Source: Streptomyces hoynatensis
GTDB taxonomy: Bacteria; Actinomycetota; Actinomycetes; Streptomycetales; Streptomycetaceae
NCBI RefSeq assembly: GCF_003626535.1
Contig: NZ_RBAL01000003.1
Coordinates: forward strand, 434,001 to 498,000
Direction of reading: 5' to 3'
DNA length: 64,000 bases
Made by a program: the position numbers and the translations under genes. Shown here piece by piece: positions 8,677 through 17,034 of the stretch. Position 1 is the first letter of the stretch. The number at the start of each line of letters is the position of its first letter. The notes beneath the pieces are model-generated. The model saw only the letters and a program-made list of their open reading frames with translations. It searched no databases and had not been told where the DNA came from.

Positions 8677-9150
8677 TCAGCCCCACTGGCCGGGCCGGTA
8701 GTCGCCCGCGGGCTGCCGGGTGATGACGTTCAGCCGGTTCCAGGTGTTCATGATCGCGACGAGCGAGACGAGGGCGGCGAGCTGGTCCTCGTCGAAGTGC
8801 TTGGCGGCGTTCGCCCATACCTCGTCGCTGACGCCGCCCGCGGCGTCGGCGATCCTGGTGCCCTCCTCGGCCAGTTCCAGGGCGGCCCGTTCGGCCTCGG
8901 TGAAGACCGTGGCCTCCCGCCAGGTGGCGATCAGGTGCAGCCGCACCGCGCTCTCCCCGGCGTGCGCGGCGTCCTTGGTGTGCATGTCCGTGCACACCGC
9001 ACAGCCGTTGATCTGGCTGACCCGGATCTTCACCAGCTCCTTCGTCGCGGCAGGCAGTCCCGAGTTCTCCACCGCCTTGCCCGCGGACTGGATGGCCTTC
9101 ATGAACGAGGCTCCGACCGGGTTGCGGTAGTAGGGGAAGCGGGCGTCCAT
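8677..9150 (-). CDS. AhpD/carboxymuconolactone decarboxylase (CMD) family protein, copy B
   Basis: 157 residues; AAGGAG precedes the ATG. The CMD/AhpD core is clear: ELVKIRVSQINGCAVCTDMHTKDA, with the CxxC redox pair (CAVC) and downstream His (DMH) of alkylhydroperoxidase D-like enzymes. WREATVFTEAERAALELAE follows. The fold acts as a thiol peroxidase or ring-opening decarboxylase. It is a paralogue of the CMD protein at 11546-12031 (shared VSQINGC, FTEAERAAL, DEDQL.ALVSL.A..N..NR). ECF41 sigma factors typically control such genes, and a weak ECF41-like promoter is noted upstream. Confidence 0.92.
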   Translation of the reverse strand: MDARFPYYRNPVGASFMKAIQSAGKAVENSGLPAATKELVKIRVSQINGCAVCTDMHTKDAAHAGESAVRLHLIATWREATVFTEAERAALELAEEGTRIADAAGGVSDEVWANAAKHFDEDQLAALVSLVAIMNTWNRLNVITRQPAGDYRPGQWG

Positions 9151-9187
9151 GATGATCTCCTTGCCTTTTCGGTTCCTTCACCGCATT

Positions 9188-9214
9188 GACCGATCGTCCC
9201 GGGGCGATGTGACC
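9188..9214 (-). promoter_or_regulatory. Weak ECF41-like promoter for CMD copy B
   Basis: On the minus strand GGTCACA (9214-9208), 16 nt, then GGTC (9191-9188), against the recalled ECF41 pattern TGTCACA-N16-CGTC (two mismatches). It lies about 37 nt before the ATG. A second GGTCACA occurs just upstream, so a repressor site is an alternative. Confidence 0.35.
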
Positions 9215-9314
9215 GCAAGGCTATGTGACCTGCGTCACTTGGCGCGTGGTCCCGCGCCGTCGCCCGTCGGAGTCGGGCCCGCCCCGTTCTCCCCGTGCCG
9301 CGGCCGGGGAGGGC

Positions 9315-10355
9315 TCAGGGCCTGATGAGCACCTTGAGGCTCTTGCGGTCGGCCATGTCCCGGTAGCCGGCCGGGATGCCGTCGAGGGGGGTGGCGGCGT
9401 CGAAGACCCTCCCGGGCTCGATGGTGCCGTCGAGGATGTCGGGCATCAGTTCCTCGATGTAGGCGCGCACCGGGGCGGGGCCCCCGGCGAGGCGGATGTT
9501 GTGGCGGAAGAGGCTGCCGAAGCCGACGGGGGCGTCCTCGTACTGGGGGATGCCGACGCGGCTGACCACGCCCCCGCGGCGGACGATGCCGAGGGCCTGC
9601 TCGTAGGCGGACCTGGTGCCGACGCATTCGAGGACCACGTGCGTACCCTCGCCGCCGGTGAGCTCACGCACCTGCTCGATCCCTTCCCCGCCGCGGGCCG
9701 GGACGACGTCGGTGGCGCCGAACGCGCGGCCGAGGTCGGTGCGTGCCCGGTGGCGGCCCATGAGGACGATCCGTTCCGCCCCCAGCCGCCTGGCGGCGAG
9801 CACGGCCAGCAGGCCGACGGCGCCGTCGCCGATCACGGTGACGCGGGTGCGCTCGTCGACGCCCCCTGTGACGGCCGCGTGGTGGCCGGTGCCGAGGACG
9901 TCCGAGAGGGTCAGCAGGGAGGGCAGCAGCGCGGAGTCCGGGGCGACGGGGAGCTTGACGAGGGTGCCGTCGGCGAGCGGGACGCGGATCGCCTCCGCCT
10001 GCCCGCCTTCCCCCGTTCCGCCCCAGAAGCCGGCCCGCGGGTGGGCGCAGGAGGTGTGCAGCCCTTCCCGGCAGAACGGGCAGGCGTTGTCGGAGACGGC
10101 GAACGGGGCGACGACGAGGTCGCCGCGCCTGAGGGTGGTCACCTCGGAGCCGATGTCCTCGACGATGCCGATGAACTCGTGGCCCATGCGGACCGGCCGG
10201 TCCTGGGGCTGCATCGAGCCGTAGGGCCACAGGTCGCTGCCGCAGATGCAGGAGGCGGCGATGCGGACCAGCGCGTCGGTGGGCAGCGAGACGACGGGGT
10301 CGGGAACGTTCTCGACGCGGACGTCGCCGGCGCCGTACATGAGGGTCGCGCGCAT
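9315..10355 (-). CDS. Zinc-dependent alcohol dehydrogenase
   Basis: 346 residues from ATG 10355, with GGAG about 9 nt upstream. Catalytic zinc ligands are Cys of CICGSDLW and the GHE motif (RMGHEFIGIVEDIG). The structural zinc lobe is present as CPFCREGLHTSC. The NAD(P) Rossmann segment reads VTVIGDGAVGLLAVLAARRLGAERIVLMGRH. It is a full-length medium-chain dehydrogenase resembling the Zn-dependent 'threonine dehydrogenase and related' group. Physiological substrate is unknown. It is divergent from a MmyB-type regulator (10575), the probable controller. Confidence 0.92.
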   Translation of the reverse strand: MRATLMYGAGDVRVENVPDPVVSLPTDALVRIAASCICGSDLWPYGSMQPQDRPVRMGHEFIGIVEDIGSEVTTLRRGDLVVAPFAVSDNACPFCREGLHTSCAHPRAGFWGGTGEGGQAEAIRVPLADGTLVKLPVAPDSALLPSLLTLSDVLGTGHHAAVTGGVDERTRVTVIGDGAVGLLAVLAARRLGAERIVLMGRHRARTDLGRAFGATDVVPARGGEGIEQVRELTGGEGTHVVLECVGTRSAYEQALGIVRRGGVVSRVGIPQYEDAPVGFGSLFRHNIRLAGGPAPVRAYIEELMPDILDGTIEPGRVFDAATPLDGIPAGYRDMADRKSLKVLIRP

Positions 10356-10506
10356 CAGGTGTTCTCCGGTGCGGTAGTGGTGAATTCGGGAAAGGAGCAG
10401 GTCGGCGGGGGCGCGGAGGATTCCCCCTCGCGTGCTCGCCGGTGCGCTCCGCGGAGTCGCGTTCGCGGTGCGCCTCCCAGGAGACCGGCATCCGCACAGG
10501 CGGAGA

Positions 10507-10539
10507 AGGTCGCGTTTATAGGGGGGACACGTGCGACCT
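10507..10539. promoter_or_regulatory. Inverted repeat and TATA-like element between dehydrogenase and MmyB-type regulator
   Basis: AGGTCGC (10507-10513) and GCGACCT (10533-10539) are perfect 7-bp inverted arms separated by 19 nt that include TATAGG. It is a candidate operator for the divergent pair. Short arms make this tentative. Confidence 0.35.
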
Positions 10540-10574
10540 CCCTCGGCGGCGTCTCCCTGGCTACCGTGGAACGC

Positions 10575-11480
10575 ATGGACGACCCACACGATCACCGGGC
10601 GGAGATCCGGGACTTCCTCGGCAGCCGCCGGGCCAGGATCACCCCGCGGCAGGCGGGGCTGCCCACCAGTGGCCGGCGCCGGGTCCCGGGCCTGCGGCGC
10701 GAGGAGGTCGCCGTCCTCGCCGGCGTGAGCACCGAGTGGTACACCCGGCTGGAGAAGGGCCACATCGGCGGAGTGTCCGAGGAGGTGCTCGCCGCGGTGG
10801 CGGATGCCCTGCGGCTGGACGAGGACGAACGCACCTACCTGTTCGACCTGGCCCGCGCGGCCAGGACCGACCGCCGTTCGCCCTCGCGCCGCAGGGACGT
10901 CGAGGTCCCGCCCCGCATCCAGTGGCTGCTCGACTCCATGACCATGTCCTCCGCGTTCGTGCGCAACGGCCGGCAGGACTTCATCGCCCACAACGCGCTG
11001 GCCCGGGCCCTGTACCAGCCGATGTACGACAGCCCCACCACCGACGAGCGGGGCCGGCCCAACTTGGCCCGCTACATCTTCCTCGACCCCACGGCCCGGG
11101 ACTTCTTCGTCGACTGGGACGCCGCGACCGCCGTCACCGCCGCCCTGCTGCGGGCGGAGGCCGGCCGCGAACCCCACGACCGGGCCCTGCGCGAGCTGAT
11201 CGGCGAACTGTCCACTCTCAGCCCCGAGTTCCGCAGCCAGTGGGCCGCCCATGACGTCCGCATCCGGCACGCCGGCGTCAAGCGGCTCCGGCACCCCGAC
11301 GTCGGGGAACTGGAGCTGACCTACCAGTCCCTGGACCTGCCCCTGTCCTCCCAGGCCGTCCACGACCTGACCCTCTACACCGCAGAACCCGGCAGCACCT
11401 CGGAGGACCGCCTCAAGATCCTCACCAGCCTGGCCGCCACCTCCTCCCGGCCGGCGGAACCCACCGACCGGGTCGGCTGA
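10575..11480 (+). CDS. MmyB-like XRE-family transcriptional regulator
   Basis: 301 residues from ATG 10575. The N-terminal HTH has the family hallmark RRRVPGLRREEVAVLAGVSTEWYTRLEKGHIGGVSEEVLAAVADALRLDEDER. The C-terminal MmyB ligand-binding domain follows (ALARALYQPMYDS..RGRPNLARYIFLDPTARDFFVDWDAATAVTAALLRAEAG, then RHAGVKRLRHPDVGELELTYQSLDLP). These proteins usually control an adjacent, divergently transcribed oxidoreductase gene. Here that is the zinc alcohol dehydrogenase. A second such regulator/oxidoreductase pair lies at 43.6-45.2 kb. Confidence 0.93.
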   Translation: MDDPHDHRAEIRDFLGSRRARITPRQAGLPTSGRRRVPGLRREEVAVLAGVSTEWYTRLEKGHIGGVSEEVLAAVADALRLDEDERTYLFDLARAARTDRRSPSRRRDVEVPPRIQWLLDSMTMSSAFVRNGRQDFIAHNALARALYQPMYDSPTTDERGRPNLARYIFLDPTARDFFVDWDAATAVTAALLRAEAGREPHDRALRELIGELSTLSPEFRSQWAAHDVRIRHAGVKRLRHPDVGELELTYQSLDLPLSSQAVHDLTLYTAEPGSTSEDRLKILTSLAATSSRPAEPTDRVG

Positions 11481-11491
11481 ACGGCCTGCCG

Positions 11492-11545
11492 GGCACGCGC
11501 CCGCCCCACCGGCCGGGCCCGGCGGTGGGGCCGCGGGCGCGTGCC
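11492..11545. terminator. Bidirectional terminator hairpin
   Basis: GGCACGCGCCCGC near 11492 pairs with its complement ending at 11545, continuing into a CCCACCG/CGGTGGG inner stem. The stem is about 20 bp with a small bulge. It separates the convergent MmyB-type regulator and CMD genes. Confidence 0.65.
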
Positions 11546-12031
11546 TCAGCTCGCGAGTCCGGCGAGGCCGCCGGGCTCGTAGGAACCGCCCCGGTTGTTC
11601 AGGATCACGCCGAGCCGGTTGGTGGCGTTGATCATCGCGATGAGGGAGACCAGGGCGGTGAGCTGATCCTCGTCGTAGTGCTTCCTGGCCTGGGCCCAGG
11701 TCTCGTCCGAGACGCCCTGGTGGGCGTCGGCGGTCCTGGTGCCCTCCTCGGCGAGGGCCAGGGCGGCCCGCTCGGCCTCGGTGAACACGGTGGAGTGGCG
11801 CCAGGCGGCGACCAGGTTCAGCCGGACCTGGCTCTCGCCCGCGCCCGCGGCGTCCTTGGCGTGGATGTCCGCGCAGAAGCCGCAGCCGTTGATCTGGCTG
11901 ACGCGCAGCTGCACCAGTTCCTGAACGGCCTTGGGCAGCGACGATTCCTGAATCACCAGGCTGACGGCATAGATCCGCTTGGCGATCTTGGTGCCGATTT
12001 CCGTGCCGAAAAGTTCCATACGGGGTTCCAT
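11546..12031 (-). CDS. AhpD/carboxymuconolactone decarboxylase family protein, copy A, ECF41-linked
   Basis: 161 residues from ATG 12031, with GAGGAC 8-9 nt upstream; longer in-frame versions up to 12151 would run through the promoter. The core is ELVQLRVSQINGCGFCADIHAKDAAGAGES, with the redox pair CGFC and DIH. FTEAERAALALAEEGTRTADAHQGVSDETWAQARKHYDEDQLTALVSLIAMINATNRL closely parallels copy B. It is divergent from an ECF41 sigma gene, the classical arrangement in which ECF41 factors activate a carboxymuconolactone decarboxylase, oxidoreductase or epimerase (COE) gene. Its likely job is peroxide or aldehyde-type detoxification, by family inference. Confidence 0.92.
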   Translation of the reverse strand: MEPRMELFGTEIGTKIAKRIYAVSLVIQESSLPKAVQELVQLRVSQINGCGFCADIHAKDAAGAGESQVRLNLVAAWRHSTVFTEAERAALALAEEGTRTADAHQGVSDETWAQARKHYDEDQLTALVSLIAMINATNRLGVILNNRGGSYEPGGLAGLAS

Positions 12032-12119
12032 CGTGTTGTCCTCACTCGTGGTGCGTGCCGCCGCGCGGATCGTGCGCCCGGCGGCCTGGCGCTCATGGAG
12101 AAACCGGCGGCGGCCTCGC

Positions 12120-12168
12120 CGTGACAGCCGCGGCCCTGTGACGTACGCCACTGGCCACGGGTGTCACA
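12120..12168. promoter_or_regulatory. Divergent ECF41-type -35 elements of module 1
   Basis: TGTCACG on the minus strand (12126-12120, facing the CMD gene) and TGTCACA on the plus strand (12162-12168, facing the sigma gene). Sixteen nt further on, the expected CGTC is TTTC on the CMD side and GTGC on the sigma side, so the -10 elements are degenerate. The intervening DNA aligns with that of module 2 at 29.0 kb. Confidence 0.55.
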
Positions 12169-12232
12169 GGAGGCGGCTCGCGCGGTGCCTTGTGCGCGGG
12201 GCACAGCCGAGAACGAGCAGACGGGAGCCACC

Positions 12233-13249
12233 GTGAACGAGCACGGCGAGCGCGACGAGCGCCACGGGGACGGCGAGCGCCACGGGGACGGCGCGGCAGG
12301 GACGCACGGCGCGGCAGGGGCGCGCGGCGAGGGCGGAGAGGGCGCGCGGGACATCGCCGGTCTCCCCACGCCCGCCGGCCGCCCGGACGAGGCCACCGAG
12401 GCGTTCCTCGCGCACCGGAGCCTGCTGTTCACGGTGGCGTACGAGTTGCTGGGTTCGGCGGCGGATGCGGAGGACGTGCTGCAGGAGACGTGGTTGCGGT
12501 GGGTGGGGGTGGATCTGGCCGTGGTGCGGGACCCGCGCGCGTACCTGGTGCGGATGACCACCCGCCAGGCGCTCAACCGGCTGCGCACGCTCCGCCGCCG
12601 CCGGGAGTCGTATGTGGGTCCGTGGTTGCCTGAGCCGTTGCTGACGGCGCCGGATGTGGCGGAGGACGTGGAGCTGGCGGAGAGCGTGTCGATGGCGATG
12701 TTGCTGGTGCTGGAGACGCTGGGTCCTGCGGAGCGGGCGGTGTTCGTGCTGCGGGACGTGTTCGGCCTGGAGTACGGGGAGATCGCGGAGGCGGTGGGCA
12801 AGAGCCAGGCGGCGGTGCGGCAGATCGCCCATCGGGCGCGGTCGCACGTGGCGGCCCGGCGTCCGCGGGGCGCGGTGTCGGCGGCGGAGACGCGGGATGC
12901 GCTGGAGGCGTTCCGGCGGGCGGTGGAAACCGGCGACCTCCAGGGCCTCCTCGATCTCCTGGCGCCCGACGTCGTCCTGCTGACCGACGGGGGCGGGGTG
13001 GTGCGGGCCGCACAGGCCCCCGTCGTCGGGGCCGGCCGCGTCGCCGAGGTGCTGGGGAGGATCGCCGACACGGCCACGCTGCTTCCCGCGCAGGTCAACG
13101 GCCGCCCGGCGCTGCTCCTCCGGCTCGAAGGCCGGCTCGACACCGTCGTGGCGGTGCGCCTCGACGAGGGCCTGATCACCGGCCTCTACGCGGTGCGCAA
13201 CCCCGAGAAGCTCTCCCGCATGCAGCGGGAGACCGCGGTGCGCCGCTGA
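12233..13249 (+). CDS. ECF41 (SigJ-type) RNA polymerase sigma factor with fused SnoaL-like domain, copy 1
   Basis: 338 residues from GTG 12233, with GGGAG 6 nt upstream. The N-terminus carries a Gly/Asp/Glu/His-rich run absent from copy 2. Region 2 (EAFLAHRSLLFTVAYELLGSAADAEDVLQETWLRW) and region 4 (LGPAERAVFVLRDVFGLEYGEIAEAVGKSQAAVRQIAHRAR) are intact. ECF41 hallmarks are present: WLPEP in the linker, DGGG in the C-terminal domain and NPEKL near the end. In this group the C-terminal SnoaL-like domain, rather than an anti-sigma factor, modulates activity. Its codon use is unusual: TTG, GGT, GAT and CCT codons are frequent up to about 12920, after which normal C-ending codons return. Confidence 0.93.
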   Translation: MNEHGERDERHGDGERHGDGAAGTHGAAGARGEGGEGARDIAGLPTPAGRPDEATEAFLAHRSLLFTVAYELLGSAADAEDVLQETWLRWVGVDLAVVRDPRAYLVRMTTRQALNRLRTLRRRRESYVGPWLPEPLLTAPDVAEDVELAESVSMAMLLVLETLGPAERAVFVLRDVFGLEYGEIAEAVGKSQAAVRQIAHRARSHVAARRPRGAVSAAETRDALEAFRRAVETGDLQGLLDLLAPDVVLLTDGGGVVRAAQAPVVGAGRVAEVLGRIADTATLLPAQVNGRPALLLRLEGRLDTVVAVRLDEGLITGLYAVRNPEKLSRMQRETAVRR

Positions 13250-13405
13250 CCGACCGGGAGTCCCGCCCGCGGACCCAAGTACCCCTCCGCCGTCCGGGAC
13301 CTGTGCCGGAACTCTCCCGGAGGTGAGCAGGTGACGTACACGCAGCGGGCTTGAGACCCGTGAGAAGTATCCGGCGGCACCCGCTCTCTGCTGCCGGAAC
13401 CGGGC

Positions 13406-14365
13406 TCAGCTCGTCCGCAGCACCGTCTTGCCACGCAGCCCTGTCGAGCCGACGCCGCCGGCGAGGGCGCGCGGCGTCTGTGCAAGGGAGACCTCCGCGC
13501 CGATGACGGGCCGGAGGGCGCCCGCCCTCACGAGCTCCGTGAGTTCGGCGAGCCGCTCGGGCTTGCGATCGAGCCGGTAGTTCGCGGTACGGATGCGCTC
13601 ATCGGCGAGGAGTCGCCCGTCGAGCCCGAAGGCGGTGGAGAACAGGGCCCCGCCGTCCCTCACCGCGCCGGCCACCCGGCTCGTGAGGGAAGGGTCGCCG
13701 ACGACGTCGAGGATCGCGTCGACTCCCCGGGGAACGATCCTGCGTAGCGCCCGCTCCAGGGGCTCAGCCCCACGCGTGACGATCTCACCGGCACCGAGTC
13801 CGCGCATCTGCCCGGCGAGCTCGGCGGGCGCCGTCGCGACCACCCTGAGCCCGCGGGCGGCGGCGGCTTGCACCGCGAAGGTGCCCACGCCCCCCGTCGC
13901 GCCGATGACCAGGAGCGTTCCGCCCTCGGCGACCTGCATGCGGTCGAGGGCGCCGAGCGCGGTCATGCCCGAGGTCGGCAGCGCGGCAGCCACATGGCTC
14001 GGCATCTCGTCGGGGACGGCTGCCAGCGCGCCGAGCGCGGGTGCCGCCTGCACCACGCAGACCTCCGCGAAGGTACCGAACTGCAGCGGCACGCCCCAGA
14101 ACTGCCCGAAGACGCGTTCCCCCACGCGGAACCGCGTGACGCCCTCGCCGAGTGCGGTCACGGTGCCGGCGCCGTCCATACCGAGCGTCAAGGGGAACCG
14201 GTACTCCCCGAACGCCGCCAGGGCACCGGAGGCGATGGCCGTGTCGAGCGGGTTGACCGCCGCGGCCTCGATCGCGACCTGCACCTGGCCGGGGCCAGGC
14301 TCGGGCACGGGCAGGTTCCTGAGCTCCGGGGTCTGCCCGAAGCGCTCGATGCCGATTCCTCGCAT
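13406..14365 (-). CDS. NADP-dependent quinone oxidoreductase-like MDR protein
   Basis: 319 residues from ATG 14365, behind GAGAGGGA. Medium-chain reductase without zinc ligands: the N-terminal GroES-like fold reads VEAAAVNPLD-type (AIEAAAVNPLDTAIASGAL), then FPLTLGMDGAGTVTALGEGV, and the nucleotide fold LLVIGATGGVGTFAVQAAAARGLRVVAT. The family reduces quinones or enones with NADPH in the cytosol. It is divergent from a LysR gene (14515), probably its regulator. It could also be part of the ECF41 neighbourhood, since ECF41 targets include oxidoreductases, but no TGTCACA element precedes it. Confidence 0.9.
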   Translation of the reverse strand: MRGIGIERFGQTPELRNLPVPEPGPGQVQVAIEAAAVNPLDTAIASGALAAFGEYRFPLTLGMDGAGTVTALGEGVTRFRVGERVFGQFWGVPLQFGTFAEVCVVQAAPALGALAAVPDEMPSHVAAALPTSGMTALGALDRMQVAEGGTLLVIGATGGVGTFAVQAAAARGLRVVATAPAELAGQMRGLGAGEIVTRGAEPLERALRRIVPRGVDAILDVVGDPSLTSRVAGAVRDGGALFSTAFGLDGRLLADERIRTANYRLDRKPERLAELTELVRAGALRPVIGAEVSLAQTPRALAGGVGSTGLRGKTVLRTS

Positions 14366-14514
14366 TGTTCCCTCTCCGTTCCGCCGCAGGCCGTCCGCGC
14401 TGCGACCGCACCAGGCTGCGGCCACGGACCACTCCGCGAGAATGACCGATCCGGAACCGACTATGAACAAGAAGGCATCAATGGCGATGCCGAACGGGTC
14501 GTAGTATGCGGCTC

Positions 14515-15384
14515 ATGGCAGTGGAGTCCCGGTCGTTGCGGTACTTCGTCGCGGTGGCGGAGGAACGCAGCTTCACACGGGCCGCAGGCCGGCTCGGCAT
14601 CGCCGGCCCCGCCCTGTCGCGCGCGATCCGCAATCTCGAAGCCGAGATCGGCGTGCGTCTCTTCGAGCGCTCCACCCGAGTCGTGGAGCTGACCGAGCCC
14701 GGCGCGACACTGCTGGCCCAGGTGCAACCCGCCCTTGAGGCACTCGATGCGGCGGTCCGCCGCGCCGCGCGGGCCTCGGCACCGCACCGCAGCCTGCTCC
14801 TCGCCGTCAAGGCGGACGCCGACGGGGGCCTGCTGGAGGATCTCCTCACCGCGGCGGCCACCGAAGCCGGCGCCGAGCCCATCGCCGTACGCCTGTGCGG
14901 CTGGCGCGAGCACACACGACTGTTGCGCACCGGCGAGGCCGACGCCGCGCTCATGTTCGAGCCCTACGACCCGGACGGCATCGACGCGGACATCGTCGCG
15001 CTTGAGCCCCGCGTCGCAGCACTGCCCACGGGCCACGCCCTCACGGCCGTCTCGCGGGTACTGCTCGCCGACCTCGGCATCGCCCCCGAAGAAGTCGACG
15101 AACGGGCAGAGCACGACATCAACGCGCACGGGGTCCACGATCTCGCGCAACTGCTCGCCCTCGTCGGCCTCGGCACGACGACGACCGTGCTCCCGAGATC
15201 CGTCGCCGCCCGATATCCCCGGCCGGCGGTGGCCTACGTCCCCATCGAGGACTGCCCTCCCGCAACGCTGGTCATCGCCTGGCCGGAGCGCTCCCGCAGC
15301 CGCGGCGTCGCCGCGCTGGTACGCGCGGCGGCAGCCGTCGCCCGGTCACGGGGCATGAGCACAGCCGCCGAAGCAGCGCGCTGA
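14515..15384 (+). CDS. LysR-family transcriptional regulator
   Basis: 289 residues from ATG 14515. A TAGTAT -10 element (14502-14507) ends 7 nt before this ATG, implying a leaderless mRNA; an ATG at 14506 would lie inside the -10. The HTH is LRYFVAVAEERSFTRAAGRLGIAGPALSRAIRNLEAEIGVRLFERSTRVVELTEPGATLL. The effector domain follows with PLPTGHAL-like ALPTGHALTAVSRVLLADL. LysR proteins typically regulate the divergent neighbour, here the MDR oxidoreductase, in response to a small ligand. It converges with the MFS gene after 21 bp. Confidence 0.92.
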   Translation: MAVESRSLRYFVAVAEERSFTRAAGRLGIAGPALSRAIRNLEAEIGVRLFERSTRVVELTEPGATLLAQVQPALEALDAAVRRAARASAPHRSLLLAVKADADGGLLEDLLTAAATEAGAEPIAVRLCGWREHTRLLRTGEADAALMFEPYDPDGIDADIVALEPRVAALPTGHALTAVSRVLLADLGIAPEEVDERAEHDINAHGVHDLAQLLALVGLGTTTTVLPRSVAARYPRPAVAYVPIEDCPPATLVIAWPERSRSRGVAALVRAAAAVARSRGMSTAAEAAR

Positions 15385-15405
15385 CAGGGGACCGAAAACG
15401 GCTTC

Positions 15406-16710
15406 TCAGGAGCCTCCCGCGCCCGGTCGGCCGAGCGCCTCCCGGCTCCCGTCGCCCTTCGGCCGCTTCGGGGACCGGCCCGCCTCCCCGCCGCCCGCCG
15501 GCGGGCCGCCCGTCAGGCGCCGCTCCAGGGGCCGGATCGCCAGGCTCGCCGTCAGTGCCAGGCCGCCCACCGCCGCCCAGGGCAGCACCCGGTCCACCCC
15601 GTACAGGACGCCGAAGAGGGCGGGCGTCACCATGTCCGCCGTCGCGAACGCATACTGGAACGCCGCCAGATAGGTGCCCTGCATCCCCTCCGGCGCCGCC
15701 TGGGCGGCGAGCGCGTTCGAGGCCGGGCCGTGCGTCATCTCCGCCGCCGCCCACAGCAGCATCGCGAGCGTCAGGTAGCCGATCAGCAGCGGTCCCCGCG
15801 GCAGCAGCACGGCCAGCGCGGCGGCCGCGCACCAGGCCGCCCACAGCCGGCCGCCCCAGGCCATCGCGCCGCCCCGGGAGGTCCGCCGCCTGGCCCGCCG
15901 GGTGACCTCGGCCGTGCACGTGGCGACGACGACCGTGGTGATCGTGAGGAAGATGCCGACCGCCCAGCCCGGCGCGCGCAGCCCGCGGGTGACGTAGACC
16001 GGGACCGCGACGGCGAGGAAGACCGTGCAGATGTTGAACAGGACGTTCACGCCGATCAGCGTCAGATACGGCCGGTTGCCCAGCAACTGCCGCACCCCGG
16101 CGGGAGATGTCCCCCGCGGCCCGCCGCCCGCCGGCCGCGCCCTCGGCACCAGGAGGGCGACGGCCGACGCGGCGGCGACGAAGGAGAGCGCGTCCGCCAG
16201 CACCATCCCGCGGTAGGCCCGCTCCGAGGCGAGCGCGAGCAGCAGGCCGGCGAGCACCGTGCCGGCACCGGTGCCGGCCGCCCGGATCATGCCGGCGCGC
16301 GCGAACCACTGGTCCGTGTCCGCCCCCTCCGCCTGCTCGGCGATCAACGTGAAGATCGTCGACCAGTACGTCCGCAGCCCCACCGCCTCGACCAGCGCCG
16401 CGAGGAACAGCGAGAGGGGAGAGGACACGCCCAGGTACAGGAAGAACCCGGCGGCCTGCAGCAACTGGCCCGCGATCACCACCGGCCGCGGCCCGAACCG
16501 GTCCGCGAGCCGGCCGGCGGGCAGCGGCACCAGCAGCGAGCAGGCGGTCGCGGCCGTCAGCAGCGTGCCGACCCCGGCCTCCGTCAGATCGGTGACGGCG
16601 AGGAAGTAGACCATGGACAGCGGGAGATAGAGGCCGGTGCCCAGGGCGTCGACGGCCAGCGCCGCCGGTATCGCCCAGGCGGCCTTCTCGCGGACCCGGG
16701 CCCGCCTCAC
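15406..16710 (-). CDS. MFS transporter
   Basis: About 434 residues from GTG 16710, where the protein becomes MFS-like (VRRARVREKAAWAIPAALAVDALGTGLYLPLSMVYFLAVTDLTEAG). An ATG at 16917 would add a Gly/Arg/Pro-rich leader; neither start has a good ribosome site. About 12 membrane spans are visible, with the loop 2-3 signature GRLADRFGPRPV. The C-terminus is Pro/Gly/Lys-rich and cytosolic. It is a drug/proton antiporter-type permease and no substrate can be named. Confidence 0.85.
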   Translation of the reverse strand: MRRARVREKAAWAIPAALAVDALGTGLYLPLSMVYFLAVTDLTEAGVGTLLTAATACSLLVPLPAGRLADRFGPRPVVIAGQLLQAAGFFLYLGVSSPLSLFLAALVEAVGLRTYWSTIFTLIAEQAEGADTDQWFARAGMIRAAGTGAGTVLAGLLLALASERAYRGMVLADALSFVAAASAVALLVPRARPAGGGPRGTSPAGVRQLLGNRPYLTLIGVNVLFNICTVFLAVAVPVYVTRGLRAPGWAVGIFLTITTVVVATCTAEVTRRARRRTSRGGAMAWGGRLWAAWCAAAALAVLLPRGPLLIGYLTLAMLLWAAAEMTHGPASNALAAQAAPEGMQGTYLAAFQYAFATADMVTPALFGVLYGVDRVLPWAAVGGLALTASLAIRPLERRLTGGPPAGGGEAGRSPKRPKGDGSREALGRPGAGGS

Positions 16711-17034
16711 GGCGCGCCGGGCGCGGCGTGCGCCGCCGCCCGCCCCTCCGCCGGGGCCGAGGCGCCGGCCCGTGGGGCCGCCGCGGCCCGGGCGTGGCCT
16801 TCGCGCCGCCGGCCGCGACTGGTTCGCACGAGGCGACCTCCGCTTCTGGACGAGGCCCTTGGGCCCACCGACTGCCGCTCCCGCCGCCCGCCCCGGGGGC
16901 GGGGCGCTGCGGGCCATGGGGTCGCCGAAGATCGGCGGGGCCGCGGGGTTCCATCGTTGTAACCGCAGGCGCACCGGAACGTCAACCGGGTTTGCCCGGG
17001 CACCCCCGCGGCGCGCGGCGGTCACCGTGGCGCG
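16711..17034. other. Gap of about 320 bases with no supported gene
   Basis: It lies between the MFS start and the decarboxylase remnant. It is open in several frames but the translations are Arg/Pro/Gly-rich shadows. It may hold the eroded body of the decarboxylase gene, but no homologous residues are recognisable. Confidence 0.4.

Noticed and set aside
13250..13405. Possible ECF41-controlled promoter for the MDR oxidoreductase
   Set aside because: No TGTCACA-like element precedes its start at 14365, and the gene end, not its promoter, faces the sigma gene.
16637..17034. Upstream extension of the decarboxylase fragment
   Set aside because: Residues before VITVTPPGIPV are low-complexity and unlike any decarboxylase; no PLP-domain motif.
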